A stretch of DNA of 64,000 nt from Actinosynnema sp. ALI-1.44. GTDB taxonomy: Bacteria; Actinomycetota; Actinomycetes; Mycobacteriales; Pseudonocardiaceae. The translations under genes were made by a program, and so were the position numbers. The stretch's first letter is position 1; every line of letters starts with the position of its first letter. Below, piece by piece: positions 52,567 through 59,754 of this stretch. The stretch covers positions 62,001 to 126,000 of the forward strand of contig NZ_MTQO01000039.1 in assembly GCF_001984155.1 (NCBI RefSeq). Direction: 5' to 3'. The notes beneath the pieces are model-generated. The model ran no database searches. It had not been told where the DNA came from and worked only from the letters and a program-made list of their open reading frames with translations.

Positions 52567-53157
52567 ATGCGGGAACGGGCGCAGCGGTCACGCGAACCAG
52601 GCGGACCGCGACCGGCCACTCTGGACGAACTGCTGCCCCGCGTCGCACGCGGGGACGAAGCTGCCTTCGAGCAGCTCTACCGCCACCTCTCCGCCCCCGT
52701 CTTCGGGCTGGTGCAGCGAATCCTGCGTGACCCGGCACAGTCCGAAGAGGTCGCGCAGGAGGTCTTCCTCGAACTCTGGCGCTCGGCCACGCGCTACAGC
52801 CCCGAGCGCGGCTCGGTCCTGTCGTGGGCCATGACGATCGCGCACCGCAAGTCCGTCGACCGGGTCCGGTCCGCCCAGGCGAGCACCGACCGCGACACCC
52901 GCGCCGCACGCGCCGAGAACGCGCGCCCCTTCGACGAGGTCACCGAAGTCGTCGCGGGCCGGATGGAACGCGAACAGGTTCGCCGCTGTCTCGGCACGCT
53001 CACCGAACTCCAGCGCGAGTCCGTCATGCTCGCGTACTACCAGGGCTACACCTACCGGGAAGTCGCGCACCTGCTCGACTCGCCGCTCGGCACTGTCAAA
53101 ACACGATTGCGGGACGGGCTGATCAGGCTGCGTGACTGCATGGGGGTGACGGCGTGA
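52567..53157 (+). CDS. sigK: ECF sigma factor SigK
   Basis: 196 residues from the ATG at 52567, with GGAGG about nine bases before it. Region 2 reads FEQLYRHLSAPVFGLVQRILRD and EEVAQEVFLELWRSA ... SWAMTIAHRKSVDRVR. Region 4 reads LTELQRESVMLAYYQGYTYREVAHLLDSPLGTVKTRLRDGLIRLRD. The pairing with an RskA-type anti-sigma factor whose start overlaps the stop identifies it as SigK (ECF19) type. In mycobacteria SigK drives secreted antigen genes when RskA is proteolysed. Targets here are unknown; no fasciclin-domain genes are nearby. Confidence 0.9.
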   Translation: MRERAQRSREPGGPRPATLDELLPRVARGDEAAFEQLYRHLSAPVFGLVQRILRDPAQSEEVAQEVFLELWRSATRYSPERGSVLSWAMTIAHRKSVDRVRSAQASTDRDTRAARAENARPFDEVTEVVAGRMEREQVRRCLGTLTELQRESVMLAYYQGYTYREVAHLLDSPLGTVKTRLRDGLIRLRDCMGVTA

Positions 53158-53894
53158 ACAACGATGTCCACACACTGACGGGTGCGTATGTGCTGGACGC
53201 GCTGTCCGAAATGGAGCGCAGAGCGTTCGAGGACCACATGGCAGGCTGTCCGGCCTGCCACCAGGAGGTCGCGGAGCTCAGGGAGACCACGGCACGCCTC
53301 GGCACGGCGACCGCGATCGCGCCGCCGCCTCAACTGTGGAACAAGGTGCACGCGGCGATCGGCAACGTGCGTCAGATCCCGCCGCTGTCGGTCGACGAGC
53401 CGGCCTCGCTGCGCACGAGGCGCCGGACGTCCCGTGTCGCGGTGTTCGCGGCCGCCGCGGGCATTGTCGCCGCGGTCGGGCTCGGCGTCGGCTGGGTCGT
53501 GACCAACAACGACCTGCAGGACCGGCTCGCCCAGAGCCAGACGGAGCTGTCTCAGATCCAGTGCGCGTTGAACGCACCGGACGCGAAGGTCAGCACGGGG
53601 ACCGTGCAGGGCGGCGGTCTGGCGACCGCGGTCGTCTCGGCCCGGCAGAACTGCATGGTCATGCTGCTCAAGGACGCCCCGAAACTGCCGGGAACCTCGG
53701 TCTACCAGCTCTGGTACGTCCGCGCGCCGGGCCAGCAGACCTCCGCGGGGATCCTGGCCGCTTCCAACGGAGCCATCCCGGCCAGCGATCTCACTCCGGC
53801 CAAGGGAGCCGTCGCGCTCGCGATCACGATCGAGCCCGCCGGTGGGTCCCCCACGCCGAGCGAGAAGATCGTCTCGACGATCCAACTGGCCTAG
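53154..53894 (+). CDS. rskA: anti-sigma-K factor RskA
   Basis: 246 residues from a GTG overlapping the sigK stop. The cytoplasmic zinc-type anti-sigma domain carries HxxxCxxC in EDHMAGCPACHQEV. A single membrane helix follows at about 85-110 (VAVFAAAAGIVAAVGLGVGWVV), then an extracytoplasmic RskA domain (CMVMLLKDAPKLPGTSVYQLWYV, AVALAITIEPAGGSPTPSEKIV). Such proteins hold SigK at the membrane until regulated proteolysis releases it. The 3' end overlaps the convergent DUF2550 gene by four bases. Confidence 0.92.
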   Translation: MNNDVHTLTGAYVLDALSEMERRAFEDHMAGCPACHQEVAELRETTARLGTATAIAPPPQLWNKVHAAIGNVRQIPPLSVDEPASLRTRRRTSRVAVFAAAAGIVAAVGLGVGWVVTNNDLQDRLAQSQTELSQIQCALNAPDAKVSTGTVQGGGLATAVVSARQNCMVMLLKDAPKLPGTSVYQLWYVRAPGQQTSAGILAASNGAIPASDLTPAKGAVALAITIEPAGGSPTPSEKIVSTIQLA

Positions 53895-54358
53895 GAAGCG
53901 TAAGGAAGACGACGCCCCGGGGGCGCTGACTCGAGCCACGAGAGAAAACCGGTCAGCGCGTCCGGGGTCATCGCTATCTCGACGACGGTGTCCGGGCCGC
54001 CGACCGCGCGCTTGGAGCGCGGCGGGTCCAACTCGGCACGGCAACGCAGGATGACGGCGCCGTTGGGCACGCCGTAGAGCTCCTGAGCGCCCGGTTCACG
54101 GCGGTCGTCGATCTCGAACCCGTCGCGCTGGATGATCCGGTTGGGGCCGCTGCGCAGGCTCAGCGCGCGGTACCAGGTGAACTCGTCACCGTGGTAGCGG
54201 GCCACGCCCAGATGCCAGCCGCGGGGGTTGTCCACATGGGTGCGCAGGGCGACGTTGATGCCGCCCATCCGGATCAGCCGGACCCGGCGCACACCCAGCA
54301 AGATCAAGGTGACGACCGCGACCGTCAGGAGCGTCCCGATGAACCAGAGGATCTCCAC
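53891..54358 (-). CDS. DUF2550 family membrane protein
   Basis: 155 residues with one N-terminal membrane helix (ILWFIGTLLTVAVVTLILLGV) and a soluble C-terminal part (RGWHLGVARYHGDEFTWYRALSL, ILRCRAELDPPRSKRAVGGP, EIAMTPDALTGFLSWLES). It begins 25 bases after atpC on the same strand. DUF2550 genes stand next to atpC in mycobacteria (Rv1312) and related genera. No function is known. The position supports the view that atpC is at its ancestral place here. Confidence 0.88.
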   Translation of the reverse strand: MEILWFIGTLLTVAVVTLILLGVRRVRLIRMGGINVALRTHVDNPRGWHLGVARYHGDEFTWYRALSLRSGPNRIIQRDGFEIDDRREPGAQELYGVPNGAVILRCRAELDPPRSKRAVGGPDTVVEIAMTPDALTGFLSWLESAPPGRRLPYAS

Positions 54359-54383
54359 GGCCGCCCCCGCCCAGTCCCGCGGA

Positions 54384-54752
54384 TCAGACTGTCTGCCCGG
54401 CGGCGCGGACTCGGGCTTCTGCTCTCGCCCGCTCGTCCGCGTCCTGCGCCGCAGCCACCTCGGCCCTGGCCTGGTCGATGTCGATCTCCTCGGCGAGTTC
54501 GGCGTTCTCCGCGAGGATGCTCACGCCGTCACCGGTGATGGACAGGAACCCGCCGTAGACCGCCGCGATGACCGTGTCGCCGTCCGTCGTGCGGATCTTG
54601 ACGACACCACCTTCGACCAGCTGTCCGAGCAGCGGTTCGTGGCCGGGCAGCACGCCGAGTTCGCCCTCGGTCGTCTGCGCGATGACCATCGTCGCTTTGC
54701 CCGACCACAGCCGGCGCTCGACGGCGACGAGTTCAACGGAAATCTCGGCCAC
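54384..54752 (-). CDS. atpC: ATP synthase epsilon subunit, separated from atpD
   Basis: 122 residues from a GTG start with AAGGAGAA before it. The N-terminal beta barrel is complete ([62 protein letters not shown]) and the C-terminal helix pair is present ([28 protein letters not shown]). Epsilon is part of the central stalk of F1 and inhibits ATP hydrolysis. In most bacteria atpC follows atpD directly. Here the 305 bases upstream hold no gene, then comes a PQQ-dependent dehydrogenase. The rest of the ATP synthase operon is not in the window. Confidence 0.93.
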   Translation of the reverse strand: MAEISVELVAVERRLWSGKATMVIAQTTEGELGVLPGHEPLLGQLVEGGVVKIRTTDGDTVIAAVYGGFLSITGDGVSILAENAELAEEIDIDQARAEVAAAQDADERARAEARVRAAGQTV

Positions 54753-55057
54753 GCGTTTCTCCTTCGTGTCCCTTTGTCCGCAAGTCTAAACGGCGGCCGT
54801 CGGCAACTTCGACGCCCCTCCCGGTGTGATGCGGGTCGTGGACGGCTTCAAGGGGATAGTCGGTGCCGGACAAGGGGGACTTCGGGCAGTTCACGGCGCG
54901 AGGGCGAGCCGGAGGCGTATGTCAGGGCCGCGGAGTTCGTGACGAGTAAGTGAGACCCCACTCACAGACGAATCCTGTGATGGTCCCCGCCAACCGGTGA
55001 CCGGATGAGCCGAGGTGGCTCCACCCGCCCGGGGGCGGGTGGAGCCACCGGCGTTTC
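54753..55057. other. 305-base gap upstream of atpC, holding its leader and a terminator
   Basis: The region contains the atpC ribosome site and, at its far end, the hairpin that closes the sugar dehydrogenase gene. I find no trace of the end of atpD. No clear -35/-10 pair for atpC was found, though one is needed if the hairpin stops read-through. Confidence 0.5.
55014..55049 (-). terminator. strong terminator hairpin of the sugar dehydrogenase gene
   Basis: GGTGGCTCCACCCGCCC at 55014-55030 pairs perfectly over 17 bases with 55033-55049. It lies nine bases beyond the stop of the dehydrogenase gene on the minus strand and upstream of atpC, so it separates the two transcription units. Confidence 0.85.
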
Positions 55058-56047
55058 TCAGGCCCCGTCGGCGTTGTAGATGCCGCTCGGGGTGACCACC
55101 CAGAGCACGTTGTTCGGCCCGGCGACCTCGTCGCGGGTGCGGCCCAGGTTGGTGTAGATCTTGCCGCCTGATCCGCTGGTGTTGAGCTTGTACGTGCCAC
55201 CCTTGAGCGAGGCCATGTACAGGCTCCCCTTGTAGGTCGTCAGGCCGCTCGGCGTGGCCTGCGAGGTCGGCCACGACTTCACCGGGTTGACGTACTTCGA
55301 GTTGTCGCACGGGCCTTCGCAGTCCGGCCAGCCGTAGTTGCCGCCCGGCGTGATCTTGTTCAGCTCGTCCTCGTCGCTCGCGCCGATCTCCGAGATGTAC
55401 AGCTGGCTGCCGACCCAGGTCAGGCCCTGCACGTTGCGGTGCCCCATCGAGTAGACCCTGCTGTTGAACGGGTTGCCCGGTGCTGCGGCGCCATTGGTGT
55501 CCACGCGCAGGACTTTGCCGCCGAGGGAGTTCCGGTTCTGCGCGTTGGCGCCGTTCTGGCCGTCGCCCGTGCCCGCGTAGAGGTACCCGTCCGGGCCGAA
55601 CTTGATCCGGCCGCCGTGGTGGAACTGGGATCCGCGCGGGATGCCGGTGACGATGGGCGTCGGCGCCTGCCCCAGTTTGAGTTTCGCGATCCGGTTGTCG
55701 GAATTGGTCGTGTAGTAGATGAACACCAACTGGTCGGTCGCGTACTTGGGGGACACCGCGATGCCGAGCAGACCCGCTTCCTTGGTGACGCTCACCCCGG
55801 AGATCGTCTGCACGTCCGACACCTTGCCGTCGGTGCCGATCTTGCGGATCTTGCGGGAGTCCTTCTCGGTGAACAGCGCCGTGCCGTCGGGCAGGAAGTC
55901 GACCGACCAGGCCTGGTTGAGTCCACTTGCGACCTGACGGATGGCCAACGGTTCCACGTCGGCGGGCGCGGCGATCGCGGTTCCCGCGGTCAGCAGCACC
56001 GCGGTGGCGGACGCGGCGACGCCGACGAGTTTGCGCCGGAATGTCAT
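55058..56047 (-). CDS. exported PQQ-dependent sugar dehydrogenase (soluble GDH-like)
   Basis: 329 residues from the ATG at 56047, after AGGAGG. A Sec signal peptide is evident (FRRKLVGVAASATAVLLTAG, cleavage near AIA/APA). The mature part is the six-bladed propeller of the GSDH/sorbosone dehydrogenase family: LIAVS-type strands such as EAGLLGIAVSPKYATDQLVFIYYT, FHHGGRIKFGPDGYLYAGTGDG with the catalytic histidine, GNPFNSRVYSMGHRNVQGLTW and PGGNYGWPDCEGP. The family oxidises aldoses using PQQ and calcium outside the membrane. It is divergent from pqqA and so uses the cofactor made next door. Confidence 0.9.
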   Translation of the reverse strand: MTFRRKLVGVAASATAVLLTAGTAIAAPADVEPLAIRQVASGLNQAWSVDFLPDGTALFTEKDSRKIRKIGTDGKVSDVQTISGVSVTKEAGLLGIAVSPKYATDQLVFIYYTTNSDNRIAKLKLGQAPTPIVTGIPRGSQFHHGGRIKFGPDGYLYAGTGDGQNGANAQNRNSLGGKVLRVDTNGAAAPGNPFNSRVYSMGHRNVQGLTWVGSQLYISEIGASDEDELNKITPGGNYGWPDCEGPCDNSKYVNPVKSWPTSQATPSGLTTYKGSLYMASLKGGTYKLNTSGSGGKIYTNLGRTRDEVAGPNNVLWVVTPSGIYNADGA

Positions 56048-56354
56048 GGGCTTGCCTCCTGGGAGCTTCATTCGGGCTACACACGGGCGGCGAATGCATC
56101 CAAACACAGCGAGAGTCGATCGTCCTACCTCCGACCGAGCTAACAACCCGGAAACACCCGATCACTGTCGTCACAATCGGTCACAGGATAGGTGGGAAGT
56201 TTCCCGTTCACAGGGATCGCCGCGCCCGTTCACCGGGGAAAACGCTTAGGGGACTAGCCTTTCGGACCAGTCTGCTCCTACGCTCGAAGTGCTCGACACC
56301 GGTCCAGTGACCGACGATCCATGACGGATCGTCACTGATCCGAGGAGTGCACAC
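56048..56354. promoter_or_regulatory. divergent promoter region between the sugar dehydrogenase and pqqA
   Basis: 307 bases. The pqqA leader holds a hairpin at 56313-56333 in which GACGATCC pairs perfectly with GGATCGTC around ATGAC. Two GTTCAC copies near 56208 and 56228 are the only direct repeats noticed. Promoters for the divergent genes must lie here, but I could not place a convincing -35/-10 pair. Confidence 0.5.
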
Positions 56355-56453
56355 ATGATCGAAAACACGGAGCGCGAAGTCTGGACCACTCCGGACTTCG
56401 TCGAGTACGAAACGCCGATGGAGGTCACGGCCTACGCGGCACGGATGGACTGA
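56355..56453 (+). CDS. pqqA: PQQ precursor peptide PqqA
   Basis: 32 residues, too short for usual gene finding, from an ATG after GAGGAG. The peptide carries the PQQ-forming E-x-x-x-Y pair as E23-VTA-Y27 in PMEVTAYAARMD, and an N-terminal half rich in acid residues (IENTEREVWTTPDFVEYE) that PqqD and PqqE recognise. PqqE joins the Glu and Tyr side chains, and later steps cut them out to form pyrroloquinoline quinone. It heads the pqqA-C-D-E-B operon. An intercistronic hairpin follows it. Confidence 0.93.
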   Translation: MIENTEREVWTTPDFVEYETPMEVTAYAARMD

Positions 56454-56468
56454 GCACCGTCTCGCGAC

Positions 56469-56502
56469 GCGAGGGCCGACCCCTGCGAGCGGCGGCCCTC
56501 GC
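56469..56502 (+). promoter_or_regulatory. hairpin between pqqA and pqqC
   Basis: GCGAGGGCCG at 56469-56478 pairs perfectly with CGGCCCTCGC at 56493-56502 around a 14-base loop, starting 15 bases after pqqA. It can act as a leaky terminator or RNA stabiliser, giving more pqqA than enzyme message. Such a difference is known for pqq operons in other bacteria. Confidence 0.65.
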
Positions 56503-56533
56503 CACTCCTCTCCCCTGCATGGAGGAACTCCCA

Positions 56534-57247
56534 GTGTCTGCGCCAGTGTCCACTTCGAACTCACCGATGTCCGCCGACGACTTCGTCGGCGCGTTGCGCG
56601 GCCTGTCCCACCGGTACTGGGGAACGCACCCGTTTCACCGCAGGCTGCACGACGGCAGCCTGTCGGAGTTCGAGTTGCGCACGTGGGCGGCCAACCGCTG
56701 GTACTACCAGAGCATCCTGCCGCAGAAGGACGCGGCGATCATCAGCAACTGCCCGGTGCCGCGGATCCGCCGGGACTGGCTGGCCAGGATCGTCTACCAC
56801 GACGGCGCGGCCGACGGTGAAGGCGGCCACGAGCGGTGGCTGCGGCTGTGCGAAGCCGTCGGGCTGACCAGGGAAGAGGTTCTCGACGAGCGGCACGTCG
56901 CACCCGGTGTGCGGTTCGCGGTGGACGCCTACGTGACCTTCGCACGGACCAAGCCGTGGATCGAAGCGATCGCGTCCGGCCTGACCGAGATGTTCTCCGG
57001 CCACCTGATGCGCCAGCGCGTCACCGACATGCTGTCGAACTACTCGTGGATCGCCCGCGCGGACCTCGCCTACTTCACCAACCGGATCGACGCGGTCTCC
57101 GGCGAGGGGCAAGCCACAGTGGACATCGTGGTCGAGTACTGCACAACCTTGGCCGAGCAGGAAAAAGCCATCGCCGCGTTGTCGTTCAAGTGCGACGTGC
57201 TGTGGTCCATGTTGGACGCCATCGAGCGAGCGGCGAAGAAGGAGTGA
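56534..57247 (+). CDS. pqqC: pyrroloquinoline-quinone synthase PqqC
   Basis: 237 residues from the GTG at 56534; an ATG fifteen bases earlier overlaps the GGAGG that serves this GTG. The all-helical oxidase fold is marked by SHRYWGTHPFHRRLHDGSL, LRTWAANRWYYQSILPQKDAAIISN, HDGAADGEGGHERWLRLCEAVG and FVDAYV-type segments with the active-site histidines and arginine. PqqC performs the last step, ring closure and eight-electron oxidation to PQQ. The order A-C-D-E-B differs from the A-B-C-D-E order common in proteobacteria. Confidence 0.94.
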   Translation: MSAPVSTSNSPMSADDFVGALRGLSHRYWGTHPFHRRLHDGSLSEFELRTWAANRWYYQSILPQKDAAIISNCPVPRIRRDWLARIVYHDGAADGEGGHERWLRLCEAVGLTREEVLDERHVAPGVRFAVDAYVTFARTKPWIEAIASGLTEMFSGHLMRQRVTDMLSNYSWIARADLAYFTNRIDAVSGEGQATVDIVVEYCTTLAEQEKAIAALSFKCDVLWSMLDAIERAAKKE

Positions 57248-57252
57248 GCCGG

Positions 57253-57525
57253 ATGGCCACGATCGAGCTGGACTCCACGCCGCGACTGCGCCGAGGCGTG
57301 CGACTCACCTACGACAAGACCCGCGAGACGCACGTCCTGCTGTTCCCGGAAGGCGTTCTCGTGCCGAACGACACCGCAGCGGCCGTGCTCCAACTGTGCG
57401 ACGGCGCGGCGACAGTCGCCGAGATCACGGCCGAACTGGGCCACAAGTACGAAGGAGTGCGGGTCGCGGATGTCCAGGCCGTGCTGACCAGGCTGGCGGA
57501 ACGGCGGGTCGTGCAGTGGACGTGA
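57253..57525 (+). CDS. pqqD: PQQ peptide chaperone PqqD
   Basis: 90 residues from the ATG at 57253, about nine bases after AAGGAG; a GTG overlapping the pqqC stop lacks space for a ribosome site. Winged-helix-like RRE fold: TPRLRRGVRLTYDKTRETHVLLFPEGVLVPNDTAAAVLQLCDGAATVAEITAEL, then VRVADVQAVLTRLAERRVVQW. PqqD binds PqqA and presents it to the radical SAM enzyme PqqE. Its stop overlaps the pqqE start as GTGA. Confidence 0.93.
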   Translation: MATIELDSTPRLRRGVRLTYDKTRETHVLLFPEGVLVPNDTAAAVLQLCDGAATVAEITAELGHKYEGVRVADVQAVLTRLAERRVVQWT

Positions 57526-58610
57526 CCGCACAGCCGCCGCTGGGCATGCTCGCCGAGCTGACCCACCGCTGCCCGCTGCACTGCCCGTACTGCTCCAACC
57601 CGATCGAACTCGTCACCAGGGACAACGAGATGTCCACCGACGAGTGGCTCTCGGTCATCGAGCAGGCGCGGGAACTCGGCGTGCTGCAGGTGCACATGTC
57701 CGGCGGTGAGCCGCTGGCCCGCAACGACTTGCCGGTTCTCGTCGGCAGAGCGGCAGACCTCGGATGTTATGTGAACCTGGTGACCAGCGGGCTCGGGCTG
57801 ACCGAGCAACGGCTCGCCGACCTGGTCGACCGCGGCCTCGCCCACGTCCAGCTGTCGGTGCAGGGCGCCGACGCCGAGATGGCGAACCGGATCGCGGGCG
57901 TGAAAGCACACAACCACAAGCTCACAGCGGCCAGGGCGGTGAAGAAGCTCGACATGCCGTTGACCGTGAACGTCGTCCTGCACCGCGCGAACCACCACCA
58001 GGTGGCGGATCTGATCGCACTCGCCGAGGACATGGGCGCCGACCGCCTGGAACTGGCCAACACCCAGTACTACGGCTGGGGCCTGCGCAACCGGTCGGCG
58101 CTGATGCCCACCGCGCGACAGCTGGCCGAAGCCGAGCCGATCGTCCGCGCGGCCACCGAACGCCTGCGTGACACGATGCAGATCGTCTACGTGGTAGCGG
58201 ATTACTACGAGCCGTACCCCAAGCCCTGCATGTACGGCTGGGGTTCGCGGCAGCTCACGGTGACGCCGAACGGTGACGTCCTGCCGTGCCCGGCTGCCTC
58301 GTCGATCACGACGCTGAAGCTGGACAACGTCCGTTCCCGGACGCTGGCGGACATCTGGTACCACTCGGAGGCTTTCAACTCCTACCGGGGCGAGGACTGG
58401 ATGCCCGATCCGTGCCGTGGCTGCGCGCGCAAGGGCATCGACTTCGGTGGCTGCCGGTGCCAGGCGTTCCTGCTGACCGGGGACGCGGGCGCGACCGATC
58501 CGGTGTGCTCGAAGTCACCCGACCGCGGGCTGATCGATACGATCCTGGCAGGCACCCCGTCCGAGCCGCCGGAGCTCGTGATGCGGAAGAACACGATCAA
58601 GGTGGTCTAG
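57522..58610 (+). CDS. pqqE: PqqA peptide cyclase PqqE (radical SAM)
   Basis: 362 residues from a GTG overlapping pqqD. The radical SAM cluster motif is C17-PLH-C21-PY-C24, followed by MSGGEPLARNDL (SAM-binding GGEP). The C-terminal SPASM region holds further iron-sulfur cysteines: CMYGWGSRQLTVTPNGDVLPCPA and DPCRGCARKGIDFGGCRCQAFLLTGD. PqqE forms the carbon-carbon bond between Glu and Tyr of PqqA with PqqD bound. All expected cysteines are present and length is normal. Its stop shares a base with the pqqB start. Confidence 0.95.
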   Translation: MTAQPPLGMLAELTHRCPLHCPYCSNPIELVTRDNEMSTDEWLSVIEQARELGVLQVHMSGGEPLARNDLPVLVGRAADLGCYVNLVTSGLGLTEQRLADLVDRGLAHVQLSVQGADAEMANRIAGVKAHNHKLTAARAVKKLDMPLTVNVVLHRANHHQVADLIALAEDMGADRLELANTQYYGWGLRNRSALMPTARQLAEAEPIVRAATERLRDTMQIVYVVADYYEPYPKPCMYGWGSRQLTVTPNGDVLPCPAASSITTLKLDNVRSRTLADIWYHSEAFNSYRGEDWMPDPCRGCARKGIDFGGCRCQAFLLTGDAGATDPVCSKSPDRGLIDTILAGTPSEPPELVMRKNTIKVV

Positions 58611-59485
58611 TGAAGGTCCTGCTGCTGGGAACGGCCGCGGGCGGCGGGTTCCCGCAGTGGAACTGCGCCTGCCGGATGTGTGCGGCCGACCTGCCCGCCC
58701 GTACCCAGGACTGCGTGGCGTTCAGCGCGGACGGCACAGGGTGGTACCTGATCAACGCCTCGCCGGACATCCGCGCGCAGATCCTGTCGACGCCGGAACT
58801 CACCGCGGGTCCCGGTCCTCGGGACACTCCCCTGCGCGGCGCGCTGCTGACCGACGCGGAGCTCGACCACACCCTCGGCCTGACCATGCTCCGCGAGGGC
58901 GCGGGCCTGCGGGTGTGGGCTCCTGGGGCCGCCTTGCAGGCTTTGCGCACGGATTTTCCGCTCCAGGGCATTGTTTCCCGTTATGGCGCGTGGCAGTGGC
59001 AGCAGGCCGTCGGCAGTTTCCCCGTCGACGGCCTGACCGTGACGGTCTTCCCGATCAGCGACAAGCGGCCGAAGTACGCCCAGTCCACCGTGGATGGACC
59101 GTGGGTGGTGGCGTACAAGATCTCCGATCCGGCAGGCGGCACGCTGGTCTACGCGCCGTGCCTGAAGAGCTGGCCGGACGGTTTCGACGAGCTGACAGCG
59201 GACGCGACCTGCGTGATCCTGGACGGCACGTTCTACTCACCGGACGAGATGTCCGGCGCGACCGACGCGGGGGTCGGCTCCGGCGCCCAGCGCGCGATGG
59301 GCCACATCCCGATCGCGGGCCCGGACGGCAGCCTCGCCCGGATCGCCCGCCGCCCGGGAAAGCGCTGGATCTACACGCACCTCAACAACACCAACCCGAT
59401 CCTCGACCCGGACTCCGAGCAGTACAAGGAAGTCCTCGCCGCCGGGGCCGAGGCCCCACCCGACGGGACGCTCATCGATGTCTAG
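58610..59485 (+). CDS. pqqB: PqqB, metallo-beta-lactamase-fold oxygenase
   Basis: 291 residues from a GTG that overlaps the pqqE stop (TAGTG). Family sequence: VLLLGTAAGGGFPQWNCACRMC with the C-x-C-x-x-C zinc site near the N-terminus, FSADGTGWYLINASPDIRAQIL, LLTDAELDHTLGLTMLREG with the DxELDH metal acids, and GHIPIAGPDGS near the C-terminus. PqqB hydroxylates the excised Glu-Tyr intermediate. With it the A-C-D-E-B set is complete except for the protease that frees the dipeptide, which must be supplied elsewhere in the genome. Confidence 0.94.
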   Translation: MKVLLLGTAAGGGFPQWNCACRMCAADLPARTQDCVAFSADGTGWYLINASPDIRAQILSTPELTAGPGPRDTPLRGALLTDAELDHTLGLTMLREGAGLRVWAPGAALQALRTDFPLQGIVSRYGAWQWQQAVGSFPVDGLTVTVFPISDKRPKYAQSTVDGPWVVAYKISDPAGGTLVYAPCLKSWPDGFDELTADATCVILDGTFYSPDEMSGATDAGVGSGAQRAMGHIPIAGPDGSLARIARRPGKRWIYTHLNNTNPILDPDSEQYKEVLAAGAEAPPDGTLIDV

Positions 59486-59497
59486 TGCTCACGACCG

Positions 59498-59722
59498 CTA
59501 GCGGTACTTCCGCGCGAGGTGGAAGATCCAGGCGGATATCAGTCCGGCGACCACTCCAATGCCCAGCAGCAGCCACCCGACTCCGGCGCCACTGCTGATC
59601 ACGAGGGAGACACCCACCACCACCAGTGGCAGCGCCACCAGGGCCGTCGTGGTCGCACGCCACGTGAAGGGTGACCGGTTGTCGAAGTGCCCGGGTGTGG
59701 CGTTCTCCGCCTCAGAGGTCAT
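59498..59722 (-). CDS. small membrane protein of unknown function
   Basis: 74 residues if started at MTSEAENATPGHF; twelve further in-frame residues upstream lack character. Two hydrophobic helices are visible (TTTALVALPLVVVGVSLVIS and GVGWLLLGIGVVAGLISAWIF), with a short basic tail (HLARKYR), so both ends probably face the cytoplasm. Its end faces pqqB 13 bases away, with the short palindrome CCGCTAGCGG in between. It is downstream of, and in the same direction as, the second SARP gene, 33 bases beyond its stop. No role can be assigned. Confidence 0.7.
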   Translation of the reverse strand: MTSEAENATPGHFDNRSPFTWRATTTALVALPLVVVGVSLVISSGAGVGWLLLGIGVVAGLISAWIFHLARKYR

Positions 59723-59754
59723 GCTTGTCCATAGCCCAAAACGGCTTCCGCCAA

